64,000 nucleotides of DNA from the NCBI GenBank assembly GCA_039819885.1, contig JBCBRD010000002.1, forward strand, positions 1-64,000, read 5' to 3'. The notes beneath the pieces were generated by a model that was given only the letters and a program-made list of their open reading frames with translations, had not been told where the DNA came from and did no database searches. Origin of the DNA: JBCBRD01 sp039819885. Lineage in GTDB: Bacteria > Pseudomonadota > Alphaproteobacteria > Rhizobiales > Hyphomicrobiaceae. Of the stretch, positions 54,633-63,496 are shown piece after piece; positions within the stretch are counted from its first letter, which is position 1; every line of letters starts with the position of its first letter. A program made the translations under genes and the position numbers.

Positions 54633-55863
54633 AGCCAAATCTCAGATTTCTGATAACGACACGTCTCCCTCTGTAAGTGTCGCATGGGGCAAACTGGGCC
54701 TCACGGGTATCGCCCCACCAGACATCCCAGCATCCGCGACCGGCGTTCTGCTCATCGATCTGGCAACCATTGCTGCAAACTGGCAGAGGCTCGCAGAACT
54801 CGTAAAACCTGCTCTGTGTTCGGCCGTCGTCAAGGCCGACGCATATGGTCTTGGCGCGGCTCGGGTCATTCCAACGCTCTATCAGGCGGGCTGCCGGGTC
54901 TTCTTCGTTGCAACGCTTGATGAGGCGATCGAAGCGCGCTCTTTGACCGGTGAAAAAGCCACCATCTTCATGTTGGACGGCATTATGCCCGGCGCAGCAT
55001 CCGAGGTCGCAGACGCAAACATCTGGCCCGTCCTTTCCACACGCGATGAAGTCGAAGAATGGGGTGTACATGCGGGTGATCGCAAAACACCGCTGCCTTG
55101 CGCGTTGCACGTCGATACAGGCCTCAACAGGCTCGGACTGACCGGACTTGAAATCCGATCACTGGCTGCAAATGCACACCTCCTTGACCGCATAAATGTC
55201 CGCCTAATTATGAGCCATCTGGCCTGCGCCGATGAGCCCGACCATCCAAAAAATCCGCAACAACGCGCAGTCTTAGAAGACTTACGTCCACTCCTACCGA
55301 CCAAGGCACTAAGTCTGGCCGCCTCCGACGGTCTCATGCTCGGCCCTGACTATCATTATGCAATGGTCCGACCTGGCTATGCCATTTATGGCGGGCAGGC
55401 ATTCCAGGGCGAGCGCGCTCCGGTCGAACCGGCGGTCCATGCCTATGCCCGTGTCCTGCAGGTCCGAGAAGCTGGGCCCCCCCACACGGTCGGCTATGGT
55501 GCAACCTACGCCGTACCCGAAAAAACTCGCATCGCTACGATCTCATCTGGATACGCGGATGGCGTACTCCGCACGTCAAGTGCACCCAATCGCGAAGTCG
55601 GTGGCCGTGCATTTATTTCAGGCTTGGAGGTGCCTTTCGCAGGACGCGTGTCGATGGATCTTGTCACGCTTGATATTGGCGAGCTTGAAGCGCCACCTGT
55701 TCGCGGCGACTTCGTCGAATTGCTGGGCCCAAACCTATCGTTGGAACGTGTCGGCCAAGCAGCTGGCACAATCGGCTATGAAATCCTGACCAATCTGGGT
55801 CGGCGGTATCACCGGGTCTACATCGAAGCAGGGGACGACTTGGCGGGAGGCCCCAGCGGCTAA
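54625..55863 (+). CDS. alr: Alanine racemase
   Basis: 412 residues. Its start lies within the end of dnaB. About 38 residues precede the usual Alr start (LLIDLATIAAN). The PLP Lys70 is in VVKADAYGLG, and the catalytic Tyr in GYGATYAVPE. It gives D-alanine for peptidoglycan. radA follows after 3 bases. Confidence 0.94.
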   Translation: MSEAKSQISDNDTSPSVSVAWGKLGLTGIAPPDIPASATGVLLIDLATIAANWQRLAELVKPALCSAVVKADAYGLGAARVIPTLYQAGCRVFFVATLDEAIEARSLTGEKATIFMLDGIMPGAASEVADANIWPVLSTRDEVEEWGVHAGDRKTPLPCALHVDTGLNRLGLTGLEIRSLAANAHLLDRINVRLIMSHLACADEPDHPKNPQQRAVLEDLRPLLPTKALSLAASDGLMLGPDYHYAMVRPGYAIYGGQAFQGERAPVEPAVHAYARVLQVREAGPPHTVGYGATYAVPEKTRIATISSGYADGVLRTSSAPNREVGGRAFISGLEVPFAGRVSMDLVTLDIGELEAPPVRGDFVELLGPNLSLERVGQAAGTIGYEILTNLGRRYHRVYIEAGDDLAGGPSG

Positions 55864-55866
55864 CCG

Positions 55867-57273
55867 ATGGCAAAAGCCCCAAAGTCTTTGTTCGTTTGCC
55901 AGAACTGCGGAGCCACTGCACCACGCTGGGCAGGCAAATGCGCTGAATGTGGCGAGTGGAACACGCTCGTTGAAGAGGCAAACGTTGCCGCCGCACCCGG
56001 CTCCGGCCTAGGTCAATCCAGCAAGGGTCGCGCAATCAAGTTGGAAGGTTTGAAAGGCGAGGACGAAGAAGCACCTCGCATTACAACCGGAATCGCCGAA
56101 CTCGACCGCGTCACAGGAGGCGGAATAGTCCCCGGCTCAGCGTTGTTGATCGGCGGCGAACCGGGGATCGGCAAATCTACGCTGTTGCTCCAACTTGCGG
56201 GCGCACTTGCCAAGTCTGGAAAACGCGCAATCTACCTCACAGGTGAAGAGGCTGTTGCACAAGTGCGTTTGCGTGCCCAGCGCCTCAACCTTTCCGATGC
56301 ACCAGTCGAACTGGCGGCTGAGACCAACCTCGCCAACATAATCGCAACGCTCACCCAAGGACCGCCACCTGACCTCGTCGTCATCGATTCCATTCAAACG
56401 CTTTGGGCCGATGCCCTCGATGCTGCTCCAGGCACCGTCAGCCAGGTGCGGGCGGCAAGTCAGTCTCTCATCCGATATGCGAAAACAGCCAGTGCCGCTC
56501 TGCTCCTTGTCGGCCACGTCACCAAGGACGGCCAAATCGCAGGTCCTAAAGTTGTCGAACACATGGTCGACACTGTGTTGTATTTCGAAGGTGATCGTGG
56601 GCACCCGTATCGCATCCTCCGGGCGGTTAAGAACCGCTTTGGCCCAACCGATGAGATCGGCGTTTTCGAGATGGTCTCAGAGGGCCTGCGCGAGGTTCGA
56701 AATCCATCTGAACTGTTTTTGGGGGACCGCGACAGCCAAGCTCCGGGCACCGCCGTTTTTGCAGGCATCGAAGGGACGCGTCCCATCCTGGTTGAAATAC
56801 AAGCACTCGTCGCTCAAAGCGCGCTGGGCACGCCACGTCGAGCCGTTGTCGGATGGGATAGTTCGCGTCTGTCCATGGTCTTGGCCGTCTTGGAAGCCAG
56901 GTGCGGCGTCAGTTTTGGCCAGGTCGACGTCTATCTCAACGTTGCTGGCGGCATGCGAATATCCGAACCCTCCGCGGATCTGGCCGCAGCCGCAGCCTTA
57001 CTCTCCTCATTTTCCGGGCAGCCACTGGCCAAGAACAGCGTCTATTTCGGCGAAATCTCACTCACAGGTGCCATTCGACCGGCGGCCCAAACCCTCATAC
57101 GTCTCAAGGAAGCCCAAAAGCTTGGATTTGGTGCGGCTTATCTGCCGACTTCGGGCGATCTGGGAAGATCCAAGATGACTTTGGACCTAAATCGCCTAAA
57201 ACACTTGTCGGAATTAGCAGGCGAGATGGGCGCAACAAACCCGTCACGCTCTGTTCCGGGCAAGACAACTTAG
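55867..57273 (+). CDS. radA: DNA repair protein RadA
   Basis: 468 residues. C4 zinc finger (Cys 11, 14, 25, 28), RecA-like ATPase with Walker A GGEPGIGKST (about 96-105), the RadA-specific KNRFG motif, and a Lon-like C-terminal domain (about 300-450, FGEISLTGAIRPAAQ). RadA promotes branch migration in recombination. GGGAGG lies 14 bases before the start, within alr. Last gene of the dnaB-alr-radA group. Confidence 0.95.
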   Translation: MAKAPKSLFVCQNCGATAPRWAGKCAECGEWNTLVEEANVAAAPGSGLGQSSKGRAIKLEGLKGEDEEAPRITTGIAELDRVTGGGIVPGSALLIGGEPGIGKSTLLLQLAGALAKSGKRAIYLTGEEAVAQVRLRAQRLNLSDAPVELAAETNLANIIATLTQGPPPDLVVIDSIQTLWADALDAAPGTVSQVRAASQSLIRYAKTASAALLLVGHVTKDGQIAGPKVVEHMVDTVLYFEGDRGHPYRILRAVKNRFGPTDEIGVFEMVSEGLREVRNPSELFLGDRDSQAPGTAVFAGIEGTRPILVEIQALVAQSALGTPRRAVVGWDSSRLSMVLAVLEARCGVSFGQVDVYLNVAGGMRISEPSADLAAAAALLSSFSGQPLAKNSVYFGEISLTGAIRPAAQTLIRLKEAQKLGFGAAYLPTSGDLGRSKMTLDLNRLKHLSELAGEMGATNPSRSVPGKTT

Positions 57274-57452
57274 ACGACACGCGTGTTGGCAAGCTGGATT
57301 ACGCAATCCATGCGTCAGCACGTCCGAGTGATCACTTCTGGGGGAGCGCAAGCTACGGGGCGACCGTCCCTTTGCTTTGCAAACAACGCGGATATGCCGG
57401 GTCGGACACTCAGCCGTAGCCCGAGCAACGATCCGATGAGAGGACTGAGCGC

Positions 57453-58019
57453 ATGATTGGCTCATTGACCTATCTGGACGCAGCACTGATTGCGATCGCC
57501 TTCATATCGGGCTTGCTTGCCATGTACCGCGGCCTCACACGGGAGCTTTTATCCATCCTGTCTTGGATCATAGCCGCCCTCGCCGTGTTGTATTTCGTAA
57601 TCAGCCACAAGCCTTTTGCCGAAGAGATTGCCGCCCAGATGCAGGCGCAGGTCCCAATTGTGCAAGTCGCCATCGGTGCGCTGATTTTTCTGATCGTACT
57701 GATTGTCGTTCATCTGATTACAGCACGGATCTCCGACACGATCTTGGACAGCCAGGTCGGCATGTTCGACAGGGTCCTGGGGTTCTTATTCGGCGTCGCG
57801 CGGGGCTTCGTACTCGTCGTAATCCCATACATGTTTTACGTCTCGTTCTTCCCAGACGAAGAAGAACACTACGACTTTGTTCGCCAAGCGCAGACGTTGC
57901 CTGCAATCAAAAGCACCGGACAGGCCATTCAATCAACGCTGTTGAGTGTGATGCCGAGCGAACTCCTGCAGTCACCGGCGCCAACGGAAGCTGAGCCAGT
58001 TCCAGAACAACAAGGTTGA
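57453..58019 (+). CDS. cvpA: CvpA family membrane protein
   Basis: 188 residues with four hydrophobic helices (about 5-25, 30-48, 62-85, 100-125) and family blocks LTYLDAALIAIAFISGLLAMYRGLTREL and DRVLGFLFGVARGFVLVVI. Named for colicin V production in E. coli; its envelope role is not settled. It sits upstream of purF, as in E. coli and many Proteobacteria, but here with a 270-base gap. Confidence 0.9.
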   Translation: MIGSLTYLDAALIAIAFISGLLAMYRGLTRELLSILSWIIAALAVLYFVISHKPFAEEIAAQMQAQVPIVQVAIGALIFLIVLIVVHLITARISDTILDSQVGMFDRVLGFLFGVARGFVLVVIPYMFYVSFFPDEEEHYDFVRQAQTLPAIKSTGQAIQSTLLSVMPSELLQSPAPTEAEPVPEQQG

Positions 58020-58244
58020 TTTGACGGACGGTTACGCAATCAACGTTTATGGTGGTAGGGCTGCATTTGAGCCACCATCAATCCAGTATGAATGCACTTT
58101 CGGTGTGCGCCGTAGTTATAGGGTGGCGCAAGGCCCCCTAAGTCATATATCTGTCATGCAGATTTATGGGTTGTGCTTTGGCTTTGCATGTTGGCATGCC
58201 ATGGGATCGGCGCTAAGTCGGTAAAGAACCATTCTGAGATGGAC

Positions 58245-58275
58245 ATCTGATCACGTGCGGCAATGGTGATCAGAT
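58245..58275. promoter_or_regulatory. Perfect inverted repeat before the purF ribosome-binding site
   Basis: ATCTGATCAC (58245-58254) and GTGATCAGAT (58266-58275) form a perfect 10-bp dyad with 11 bases between. It ends three bases before the purF GGAGGG (58279-58284). It could be an operator or an mRNA hairpin. No T-run follows, so it is not a terminator. Confidence 0.6.
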
Positions 58276-58292
58276 TGCGGAGGGTTAAACGA

Positions 58293-59819
58293 ATGGCCAA
58301 CGCGTCTGTACCACAGACATCCTACGATCGTCCGGCGACAAACATACAAGATCCAACTCAATGGAACCCTCCTGAATCGAGATCAGGAGATGACCGCTTG
58401 CGCGAAGAGTGCGGCGTCTTTGGCATTTTGGGGCATCCAGATGCATCAGCGCTAACAGCTCTCGGCTTGCATGCGCTTCAGCACCGCGGACAAGAAGCAG
58501 CCGGTATTGTCACGTACGACGGCGAGCAATTCCATTCGGAACGCAAACTTGGATTGGTTGGCGACAATTTTAATAGCGCCGAAACGATCAAAAAGCTCAA
58601 AGGCACGATGGCCGTCGGGCACAACCGCTACTCAACAACTGGCGGGACCATCCTGCGAAATGTCCAGCCCCTCTTTGCCGATCTTGATACAGGTGGTGTT
58701 GCCGTTGCCCACAACGGAAACCTGACCAACGCCCTTACGCTGCGCAACGAAATGATCCGCGCAGGAGCCATCTGTCAGTCAACATCCGACACAGAGGTCA
58801 TCTTGCACCTCATGGCGCGCTCCCAGAAGTCCCGCATCATTGAACGCTTCATTGAAGCAATCCGCCAAGTCGAAGGCGCTTACGCTCTTGTCTGCCTAAC
58901 CAACGACATGCTGCTGGCAGCTCGCGACCCCGTCGGTATCAGGCCCCTCGTTCTCGGCAAACTGGACGGTAGCTACGTGCTGGCGTCTGAGACCTGCGCA
59001 CTCGATATTGTCGGCGCTACGTTTATTCGCGAGATCGAAAACGGCGAGGTCGTCGTGATCACAAAGGACGGTCTCGAAACACATCGCCCATTCCCAACCA
59101 GGCGACCGCAACCGTGCATCTTCGAATACATTTATTTTGCACGCCCCGATTCCGTCATTGCCGGTAAGTCAGTCTACGAGGTGCGCCGGGAAATGGGCGT
59201 ACAACTGGCCCGCGAAGCCCCCGCCAAGTGCGATCTTATTGTTCCGATCCCGGATTCAGGCGTCCCGGCAGCCATCGGCTTTGCACAGGAATCCCAGCGC
59301 CCCTTCGAGTTAGGCATCATCCGAAACCACTACGTAGGCCGAACCTTTATTGAGCCAGAGCAACGCATTCGCCAGCTCGGCGTCAAACTCAAGCACTCCG
59401 CCAATGCCAGTGTCATCAAGGGCAAGTCCATCGTACTGATCGACGACAGCGTGGTGCGCGGCACAACATCAAAGAAAATCGTCAGCCTGATGTATGAAGC
59501 CGGAGCACGCGAAGTGCATATGCGCATTGCTTCACCACCCATCACGCACTCCGATTACTATGGGATCGACACCCCCGATCGTTCAGATCTACTGGCGGCC
59601 AACCTCGATTTGGAAGGTATGCGGCAGTTCATGGGTGCCGACACACTCGCATTCCTGACGGTTGAAGGTGTCTACAGATCAGCCGGTTTCGCAAAGCGCG
59701 ATTCCGTCAATCCTCAATTTACCGACCACTGCTTCACGGGCGAATATCCAACACTGCTGACCGACCAGGATGGCCCATCGGGTGCGAGACAGCTTTCGCT
59801 GCTGGCGGAAGTCCGATAG
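58293..59819 (+). CDS. purF: Amidophosphoribosyltransferase
   Basis: The start is ATG 58293 (MANASVPQTS) with GGAGGG 8 bases before it, giving 508 residues. The propeptide ends at Cys40 (EEC-GVFGI), the N-terminal nucleophile after cleavage. The Ntn glutaminase domain (40-about 270) holds ALTALGLHALQHRGQEAAGI and GHNRYSTTG. The phosphoribosyl-transferase domain has the PRPP motif IVLIDDSVVRGTTSKKIV. It makes phosphoribosylamine from PRPP and glutamine, the first step of purine synthesis. Confidence 0.96.
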   Translation: MANASVPQTSYDRPATNIQDPTQWNPPESRSGDDRLREECGVFGILGHPDASALTALGLHALQHRGQEAAGIVTYDGEQFHSERKLGLVGDNFNSAETIKKLKGTMAVGHNRYSTTGGTILRNVQPLFADLDTGGVAVAHNGNLTNALTLRNEMIRAGAICQSTSDTEVILHLMARSQKSRIIERFIEAIRQVEGAYALVCLTNDMLLAARDPVGIRPLVLGKLDGSYVLASETCALDIVGATFIREIENGEVVVITKDGLETHRPFPTRRPQPCIFEYIYFARPDSVIAGKSVYEVRREMGVQLAREAPAKCDLIVPIPDSGVPAAIGFAQESQRPFELGIIRNHYVGRTFIEPEQRIRQLGVKLKHSANASVIKGKSIVLIDDSVVRGTTSKKIVSLMYEAGAREVHMRIASPPITHSDYYGIDTPDRSDLLAANLDLEGMRQFMGADTLAFLTVEGVYRSAGFAKRDSVNPQFTDHCFTGEYPTLLTDQDGPSGARQLSLLAEVR

Positions 59820-59953
59820 ACCAATACTCACAAACTGCAAGATAGACGTGGAGCTTCGATGACTATGCCGGAGAACAGTCGCTGTCAGAGCGGCAACGAA
59901 ATCTCCAGTATTGGCTCAGCTCTTAACTCTTTAACTTGATTGGAGTATCTCCA

Positions 59954-61036
59954 GTGTCTGCCCTGGTCCGCGGCTATGCCTCTGCACTCGTTGCCATCTC
60001 AGCTTCCCTACCACTTTTTTTGACCACCTCAGCGACCGCCGAAGATGTTGTCATCCACACTGGCGGTTCAAGCGGAGCCTATCACTCGAGTTTCTGCCCG
60101 GCGTTGAAGGATCAGTTGGGCAAGGATGGCATCACTGCGACCTGTGAAGTATCATCCGGCACAGCTGAGAATATGCAAACTGTCTCGGAAAACCTGAGCC
60201 ATTTCGCCTACGGCCAGCTCGACGTCCTCGCACTGAAGTCCGGCGCATTTGGAGGTGCGAAACGCTTCGATAAAGTCCGTGTTGATGACGTACGCGAATG
60301 CCTGTTCGCAGTGACTAAAACCAAAGCATTGTCTAATTTCGGAGAGGTCGCGGTTCGCTCTTCGGAATTGACATTTGTCTTGCCGCCAGAAAAATCCGGT
60401 AGCGCAAAAACCTTCGCCTTCCTCCAGAAGATCGACCCATACGGCCTGGGTCAGGGACGAGCGATCCGTTATGAAGCCGATACCGACAGCGCGATAGACG
60501 AAGCCATGTCCAACGACAACACCGTCGCTCTCTTCGTGCAATTCCCAGATCCAGAAAACGAACGCTTCAAAGCGATCCAGAAAAAGGGTGGCCACATCGT
60601 ACCCGTACTGGACCGCAATCTGCTTGATCAACGCCTCGGCGGACAACGCGTGTACTTCGCCCAGGAAACACAAGTCGCCAACCCAAGCTGGCTGGCGAGC
60701 GGCACCAAGGTTGTCACCTCCTGCACACCGCTTGTCATATTTACAGGGGCCTCCAACGACATTGCCGGGCAGACCGAGCGCGATGACCACGCTGCGATCG
60801 TCAGCAAGGTCAAAGGGTATCGCGCCGACGCACTACTTCCACGACAGTCACTCTTCGCACGCGTTATTCGCCGGACGCGCGAGCTCTCTTCAACAGGCGC
60901 TGAAAAGTTCGTGGAGTACTCAGAAAAGGCCAGGGAGCGTGCCGCACCACTGTTGGATAAAGCACGAGAAGCAGCAGAGCGTGCCGTCGACACAGCCAAA
61001 CCCCGGCTACAAGATGGTGCATCACCCGCACAATGA
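59954..61036 (+). CDS. TAXI-like periplasmic binding protein, orphan
   Basis: The start is GTG 59954 with GGAG 8-9 bases upstream (TTG 59936 in frame), giving 360 residues. Signal peptide 1-30 (ALVAISASLPLFLTTSATA-ED). The mature part opens like a TAXI receptor (VVIHTGGSSGAYHSSFCPAL) and continues with a two-lobed binding-protein look. The end (about 300-360) is a charged helix with AEKFVEYSEKARERAAPLLDKAREAAERAVDTAK, unusual in the family. No permease genes are near. The stop overlaps the SDR start. Ligand unknown. Confidence 0.65.
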   Translation: MSALVRGYASALVAISASLPLFLTTSATAEDVVIHTGGSSGAYHSSFCPALKDQLGKDGITATCEVSSGTAENMQTVSENLSHFAYGQLDVLALKSGAFGGAKRFDKVRVDDVRECLFAVTKTKALSNFGEVAVRSSELTFVLPPEKSGSAKTFAFLQKIDPYGLGQGRAIRYEADTDSAIDEAMSNDNTVALFVQFPDPENERFKAIQKKGGHIVPVLDRNLLDQRLGGQRVYFAQETQVANPSWLASGTKVVTSCTPLVIFTGASNDIAGQTERDDHAAIVSKVKGYRADALLPRQSLFARVIRRTRELSSTGAEKFVEYSEKARERAAPLLDKAREAAERAVDTAKPRLQDGASPAQ

Positions 61037-61824
61037 CCTCTCAAATAACGAACGACAACACGCCTCCAAAGCACAATGAACGTCGATTGGACGGGCGAAC
61101 CGCTCTGATCACGGGAGCATCCCGCGGTCTTGGACGTGCGGTTGCCATGGCCTTTGCGCGTGAGGGCGCCCACATCATCGCGACCGCGCGCCGGGTTGGA
61201 GCTCTCGAAGATCTTGACGACGCCATCAAAGCTGAAGGTTTGGAAGGCGCGACACTCATCCCACTCGATCTGACCAAATCGGACCGGGTCGACGAACTCG
61301 GCCCCGCGTTGCATCAGCGCTTTGGCCATATCGATATTCTTGTCGGCAACGCCGGCCTACTGGGACCTCTTTCGCCACTTGGGCATATCAAGGCGGACAT
61401 CTGGGAAATGATCATCAACGTGAACCTGAACGCCAATTGGCGTCTCATACGCACGCTTGATCCCCTCTTAAAACAATCAACTGCCGGGCGAGCGGTCTTT
61501 GTGACATCGGGCGCTGCTCAGGGAAAATATGCCTACTGGGGACCTTATGCAGTCTCAAAAGCAGGCCTTGAAGCACTCGCCAAAACGTATGCCTTGGAAG
61601 TGCAAAACGAGAAGGTTCGCTGCAATCTGGTCAATCCCGGCCCGCTGCGAACTGCTATGCGCGAAAAGGCCTTTCCGGGCGAGGACCCGTTGACCGTGCC
61701 GCTTCCCGAAGACATGGCAGGCGCGTTCGTGGAGCTTTGCTCAGCCGACTGTGACCTCAACGGCGCAACTGTCGACGGTCGTCAATGGCTCGCCACACAT
61801 AGCCTCAGCCAAAGCATCGGATAG
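61033..61824 (+). CDS. Short-chain dehydrogenase/reductase
   Basis: 263 residues. Its ATG overlaps the previous stop (ATGA). TGASRGLG (cofactor loop), NAGLLGP, and the catalytic Ser/Tyr/Lys in VTSGAAQGK...YAVSK. The loop has Arg-Arg after the second strand (ATARR), favouring NADP. Reaction unknown; SDR of the FabG-like type. Translationally coupled to the TAXI-like gene, so the two may share a pathway. Confidence 0.88.
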   Translation: MTSQITNDNTPPKHNERRLDGRTALITGASRGLGRAVAMAFAREGAHIIATARRVGALEDLDDAIKAEGLEGATLIPLDLTKSDRVDELGPALHQRFGHIDILVGNAGLLGPLSPLGHIKADIWEMIINVNLNANWRLIRTLDPLLKQSTAGRAVFVTSGAAQGKYAYWGPYAVSKAGLEALAKTYALEVQNEKVRCNLVNPGPLRTAMREKAFPGEDPLTVPLPEDMAGAFVELCSADCDLNGATVDGRQWLATHSLSQSIG

Positions 61825-61856
61825 AGCGTCTACTATTAAGCCGCCACTCTATCGGC

Positions 61857-62669
61857 CTATGAGCCACGCCCCTCAAAGACGATCTCCATCCCATCGTAGG
61901 CTGGCTCCACATGATCAGGCAGATCTCGTCGCAAAGTATCGTAGTCCAGCTCAGTCGTCATATGGGTCAGGATCGCGCGTTTCGGCCTGAGTTTGTCGAT
62001 CCACTCTAGCGCTTGTTTTACGTTGAAGTGACTTGGGTGCGCGCTGTAGCGAAGTGCATCGACAATCCATACATCTAACCCTTGCATGGCTTCGATTGAC
62101 TCGTCAGGCATGCTGGAGATGTCCGGCGTGTATCCCAGGTTTCCGAAACGGAACCCAATCGTCGGCATCTTCCCGTGCATCTGCGCAATAACATCGGCAG
62201 CAATTTCTCCACCTTCACCACTGATCGTCAAATGCTGGGTTGGTTCAATCTTCGTAGCCGTCATGATGGGCTTGTATTCCGACCCTTCTCGTGTTGCGAA
62301 ACAGTACGCAAAACGATGGGTGAGGCTGTCGATCGTATGCTCATCCGCGTACACCTCGACGCGCCGTTTCATCGCAAAATGGACCATCCGAAGATCATCA
62401 ATCCCATGCGTATGGTCCGCGTGATCATGCGTATAGAAGACTGCGTCCAATGACGTGACCCGTGCATCAATGAGTTGTTCACGCAGATCAGGCGGTGTGT
62501 CGATCAGGATCGACGTCCGCCCGCCTTTGCCATTAAAGCGGTCAACAAGAACACTACATCGACGCCGACGGTTCTTCGGGTTTTCTGGATCGCAACGGCC
62601 CCAGTGTGGTCCAAGGCGAGGCACGCCACCGGAAGGACCACAGCCCAAAATCGTGAAACGATAACTCAT
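61857..62669 (-). CDS. MBL-fold metallo-hydrolase (PhnP-like)
   Basis: 270 residues. Metal motif THDHADHTHGID, plus DTPPDLREQL and late ILTHMTTELDY. This matches the PhnP / cyclic-phosphodiesterase branch of the beta-lactamase fold. In many alphaproteobacteria it follows metG-tatD, as here. Its ATG overlaps the tatD stop. Physiological substrate unknown. Confidence 0.88.
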   Translation of the reverse strand: MSYRFTILGCGPSGGVPRLGPHWGRCDPENPKNRRRRCSVLVDRFNGKGGRTSILIDTPPDLREQLIDARVTSLDAVFYTHDHADHTHGIDDLRMVHFAMKRRVEVYADEHTIDSLTHRFAYCFATREGSEYKPIMTATKIEPTQHLTISGEGGEIAADVIAQMHGKMPTIGFRFGNLGYTPDISSMPDESIEAMQGLDVWIVDALRYSAHPSHFNVKQALEWIDKLRPKRAILTHMTTELDYDTLRRDLPDHVEPAYDGMEIVFEGRGS

Positions 62670-63496
62670 ACTGCGGCATCACCTGTCACGCTAACGTCGC
62701 TGGGTTTCGCGACCCCGCTCGGGCGCTGCGCTTTCGTGTAGTAGCGATAGAAATTACTGCTCGTGGCCGATGCGAATGCATCTAACGACAGACCGCGCAC
62801 GTCGGCCAACGTTTGCGCAGTCTGTGCGACATACGCCGGCTCATTCGTCTTCCCGCGATAGGGCGTTGGCGCGAGATAAGGCGCGTCTGTCTCAACCAAA
62901 ATGTGGTCCAACGGAATATCAGCCGCGATCGCCCGCAGCTCTTCGGCTTTCTTAAATGTCACGACACCGGAGAAGGACACAAGCATCTCCATCTCGACAG
63001 CAGCCATCGCAAGCTCACGTCCCCCGGTAAAGCAGTGCAGAACCGCTTTGAACGGTGCTATTGCATAACTCTCCCGCAAGACACGCAACGTGTGCTCATC
63101 CGCTTCCCTTGTGTGGATCTCAAGCGGCAACCCTGTCTCGCGAGCCGCCTCAATGTGCTTGAGAAAGCCTGCCTCTTGGGCTTCTATCGGAGCATTCTTG
63201 TAATGGTAGTCCAGCCCCGCTTCGCCTACAGCAACACACTTCGGATGCTGGCTCAGCTGAACGATGTCGGAAACAGGAACGTCCAGTTCCTGATCGGCAT
63301 TGTGCGGATGCGTGCCAACCGAAAAATAGACGTTGTCAAATCGCTCGGCGATTGTCCGATACGTGTCGACCTTTTCAATAAACGTTGAGATCGTCACTAT
63401 TGTTTCCACGCCAGCAACGCGCGCGCGATCAACAAGCCCGTCGAGGTCGTCAGCGAACTGGGGAAAATCGAGATGGCAGTGGTGGTCGACAAGCAT
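62666..63496 (-). CDS. tatD: TatD-family metal-dependent hydrolase
   Basis: 276 residues with GGAGG 9 bases upstream. Metal-binding HCHLDF, GEAGLDYHY, EIHTREAD, VLHCFTGG and VETDAPYLAP. TatD proteins are 3'-5' exonucleases or deoxyribonucleases. One base overlaps the metG stop; four bases overlap the next gene. Middle gene of a metG-tatD-MBL operon. Confidence 0.93.
   Translation of the reverse strand: MLVDHHCHLDFPQFADDLDGLVDRARVAGVETIVTISTFIEKVDTYRTIAERFDNVYFSVGTHPHNADQELDVPVSDIVQLSQHPKCVAVGEAGLDYHYKNAPIEAQEAGFLKHIEAARETGLPLEIHTREADEHTLRVLRESYAIAPFKAVLHCFTGGRELAMAAVEMEMLVSFSGVVTFKKAEELRAIAADIPLDHILVETDAPYLAPTPYRGKTNEPAYVAQTAQTLADVRGLSLDAFASATSSNFYRYYTKAQRPSGVAKPSDVSVTGDAAV

Noticed and set aside
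58021..58224. 67-codon frame between cvpA and purF
   Set aside because: TTG start without ribosome-binding site and no homology signal; the region looks like a purF leader.
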